Below the pieces are notes generated by a model that searched no databases, was not told the DNA's origin, and saw only the letters and a list, made by a program, of their open reading frames with translations. This document shows positions 22,327 to 23,288 of a stretch of DNA of 23,288 bases, one piece after another. Position 1 is the first letter of the stretch. Each line of letters opens with the position of its first letter. The DNA is from CAKSXP01 sp964609305 (GTDB lineage: Bacteria > Bacillota > Clostridia > Oscillospirales > Oscillospiraceae): positions 1 through 23,288 of the forward strand of contig CAZSRK010000033.1 of assembly GCA_964609305.1 (NCBI GenBank). The letters are read 5' to 3'. Position numbers and translations under genes: made by a program.

Positions 22327-23220
22327 ATGAAGATAAGAAAAACTCCTAGCCGCATCGTTTTTGAGATAATCAATACGATAATACTTCTCATCATAGCGGC
22401 CGTATGTCTGGCGCCTATCCTCCATGTTATCTTTGCCTCTATAAGTGACCCAACGCTTTTGACGCAGAGTACAGGTATCGTCCTCTGGCCGCTTTACGAT
22501 GAGACACACTCGATCACTTTCCAGGGCTATCAGATCGTTTTTGCAAATAACAGCCTCATAAAGGGCTATGCCAACACGATATTCTATGTTGGCGTCGGAA
22601 CCACGATAAGCGTTCTGCTCACCTCCTTGGGCGCATACTGTGTTTCCCGTAAAAAGACCATGTGGCTAAAATACCTCATGATTATGATAACGGCCACCAT
22701 GTTCTTCCGCGGCGGTCTGATTCCTACATATCTTGTCGTTAGAAAGTGCGGTATGATAAATACCCGATGGGCGATGCTTATTCCTCAGGCAATAATGGTC
22801 ATGAACCTCATAATTGTCAGAACAAGTTTTATCTCGCTTCCGGACAGTTTGGAAGAATCCGCACAACTTGACGGTGCGGGGCACATAACCATTCTTATTA
22901 AGATTGTTATGCCTCTATGCAAGGCGACTCTCGCCGTTATCGCGCTATTCTACGCGGTACAGAAGTGGAATGAGTACTTCTTTGCTATGATTTATCTTAC
23001 CGACCGCGATCTTTATCCTCTGCAGGTAATTCTCCGTGAGATTCTAATTGAAAGTAACCAGCAGTCAATTTCCTATAATACCTCTGCGACAATGGATAGA
23101 TATAAAACGCTTGTTGAGTACTGTACAATTGTTGTTGCTACTCTCCCAATCCTTTGTATTTATCCGTTCATTCAGAAGTATTTTGTAACCGGTGTTATGA
23201 TAGGATCCATAAAAGGATAG
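22327..23220 (+). CDS. Sugar ABC transporter permease, LplC/YtcP type
   Basis: The 297-residue protein is the second permease of a heterodimeric sugar importer. It has about six membrane segments, the EAA loop EESAQLDGAGHITILIKIVMPLC (residues about 180-202), and the family end YPFIQKYFVTGVMIGSIKG, which is typical of the LplC/YtcP branch. The long periplasmic loop after the first segment (DPTLLTQSTGIVLWP) also fits. GGGGAGG lies about 8 bases before the ATG, and the gap to the first permease is 15 bases, so the two are co-transcribed. A strong terminator follows at once. Importers of this kind normally have the binding-protein gene next, so that gene probably lies beyond the window. Confidence 0.9.
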   Translation: MKIRKTPSRIVFEIINTIILLIIAAVCLAPILHVIFASISDPTLLTQSTGIVLWPLYDETHSITFQGYQIVFANNSLIKGYANTIFYVGVGTTISVLLTSLGAYCVSRKKTMWLKYLMIMITATMFFRGGLIPTYLVVRKCGMINTRWAMLIPQAIMVMNLIIVRTSFISLPDSLEESAQLDGAGHITILIKIVMPLCKATLAVIALFYAVQKWNEYFFAMIYLTDRDLYPLQVILREILIESNQQSISYNTSATMDRYKTLVEYCTIVVATLPILCIYPFIQKYFVTGVMIGSIKG

Positions 23221-23225
23221 CGTTC

Positions 23226-23276
23226 AAAACAAAAAATCCCGAACATGCAATAGGCATGTTCGGGATTTTTTGTTTT
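23226..23276 (+). terminator. Long intrinsic terminator after the permease genes
   Basis: Perfect 23-base arms (23226-23248 and 23254-23276) pair around a five-base AATAG loop. The core is TCCCGAACATGC and the right arm ends TTTTTTGTTTT, a clear U-tract; the A-rich left arm makes it work on both strands. It separates the permeases from whatever gene follows and could allow partial read-through to a binding-protein gene. Confidence 0.9.
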
Positions 23277-23288
23277 AAGCCAGAGAGG

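Overview
The window is chromosomal DNA from an anaerobic Gram-positive bacterium, most likely a gut-type member of the Clostridia (Oscillospiraceae-like). The evidence is the Firmicutes-style rimP-nusA-rnpM-ylxQ-infB-rbfA-nrnA-truB-ribF cluster, an NfnAB pair typical of fermenting anaerobes, a type III pantothenate kinase, a SpoVB-like flippase, strong GGAGG-type ribosome binding sites and sigma-A-like promoters. This placement is inferred from gene content; no rRNA is present to confirm it. All coding sequences look intact except one unusual 3' end.

Layout. Bases 206-2116 encode a cytoplasmic BMP-like ligand-binding protein with a ParB-like N-terminal region. From 2175 a near-consensus promoter, followed at once by an intrinsic terminator, leads into a nine-gene translation and RNA-metabolism operon (2299-10049). 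Its genes are tightly spaced or overlapping and encode ribosome maturation (rimP, rbfA), transcription elongation (nusA), RNA-binding proteins (rnpM, ylxQ), IF-2 (infB), nanoRNase (nrnA), tRNA pseudouridine 55 synthase (truB) and FAD synthesis (ribF). A strong bidirectional terminator separates it from a convergent DEDDh exonuclease with a zinc ribbon (10102-11088, minus).

Divergent from the exonuclease is a ddl-murF pair (11263-13689), which makes D-Ala-D-Ala and adds it to the peptidoglycan precursor. A convergent cytidylate-kinase-like gene follows (minus, to 14341). Divergent from that are nfnA-nfnB (14554-16792), the electron-bifurcating ferredoxin/NADP+ transhydrogenase, and then a membrane-anchored spermidine-synthase-like protein (16864-18456). 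coaX (minus) and a cupin gene (plus) are divergent with back-to-back promoters. A SpoVB-like flippase (minus, 19814-21154) has an open frame that runs through its own terminator. The right end (21400-23220) holds two LplB/LplC-type sugar ABC permeases behind a strong promoter with a possible operator, closed by a 23-bp terminator. Their substrate-binding protein gene would be expected just beyond the window.

No CRISPR array, tRNA, rRNA, insertion sequence or prophage was seen, and no gene-free stretch exceeds 300 bases. Most of the window is ordinary core genome. The points most worth a second look are the nusA-operon leader attenuator, the BMP/ParB-like fusion, the flippase frame crossing its terminator, the RG-rich tail of YlxQ, the zinc-ribbon exonuclease, and the operator-like repeat before the sugar permeases. 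Nothing here amounts to a clearly new multi-gene system.
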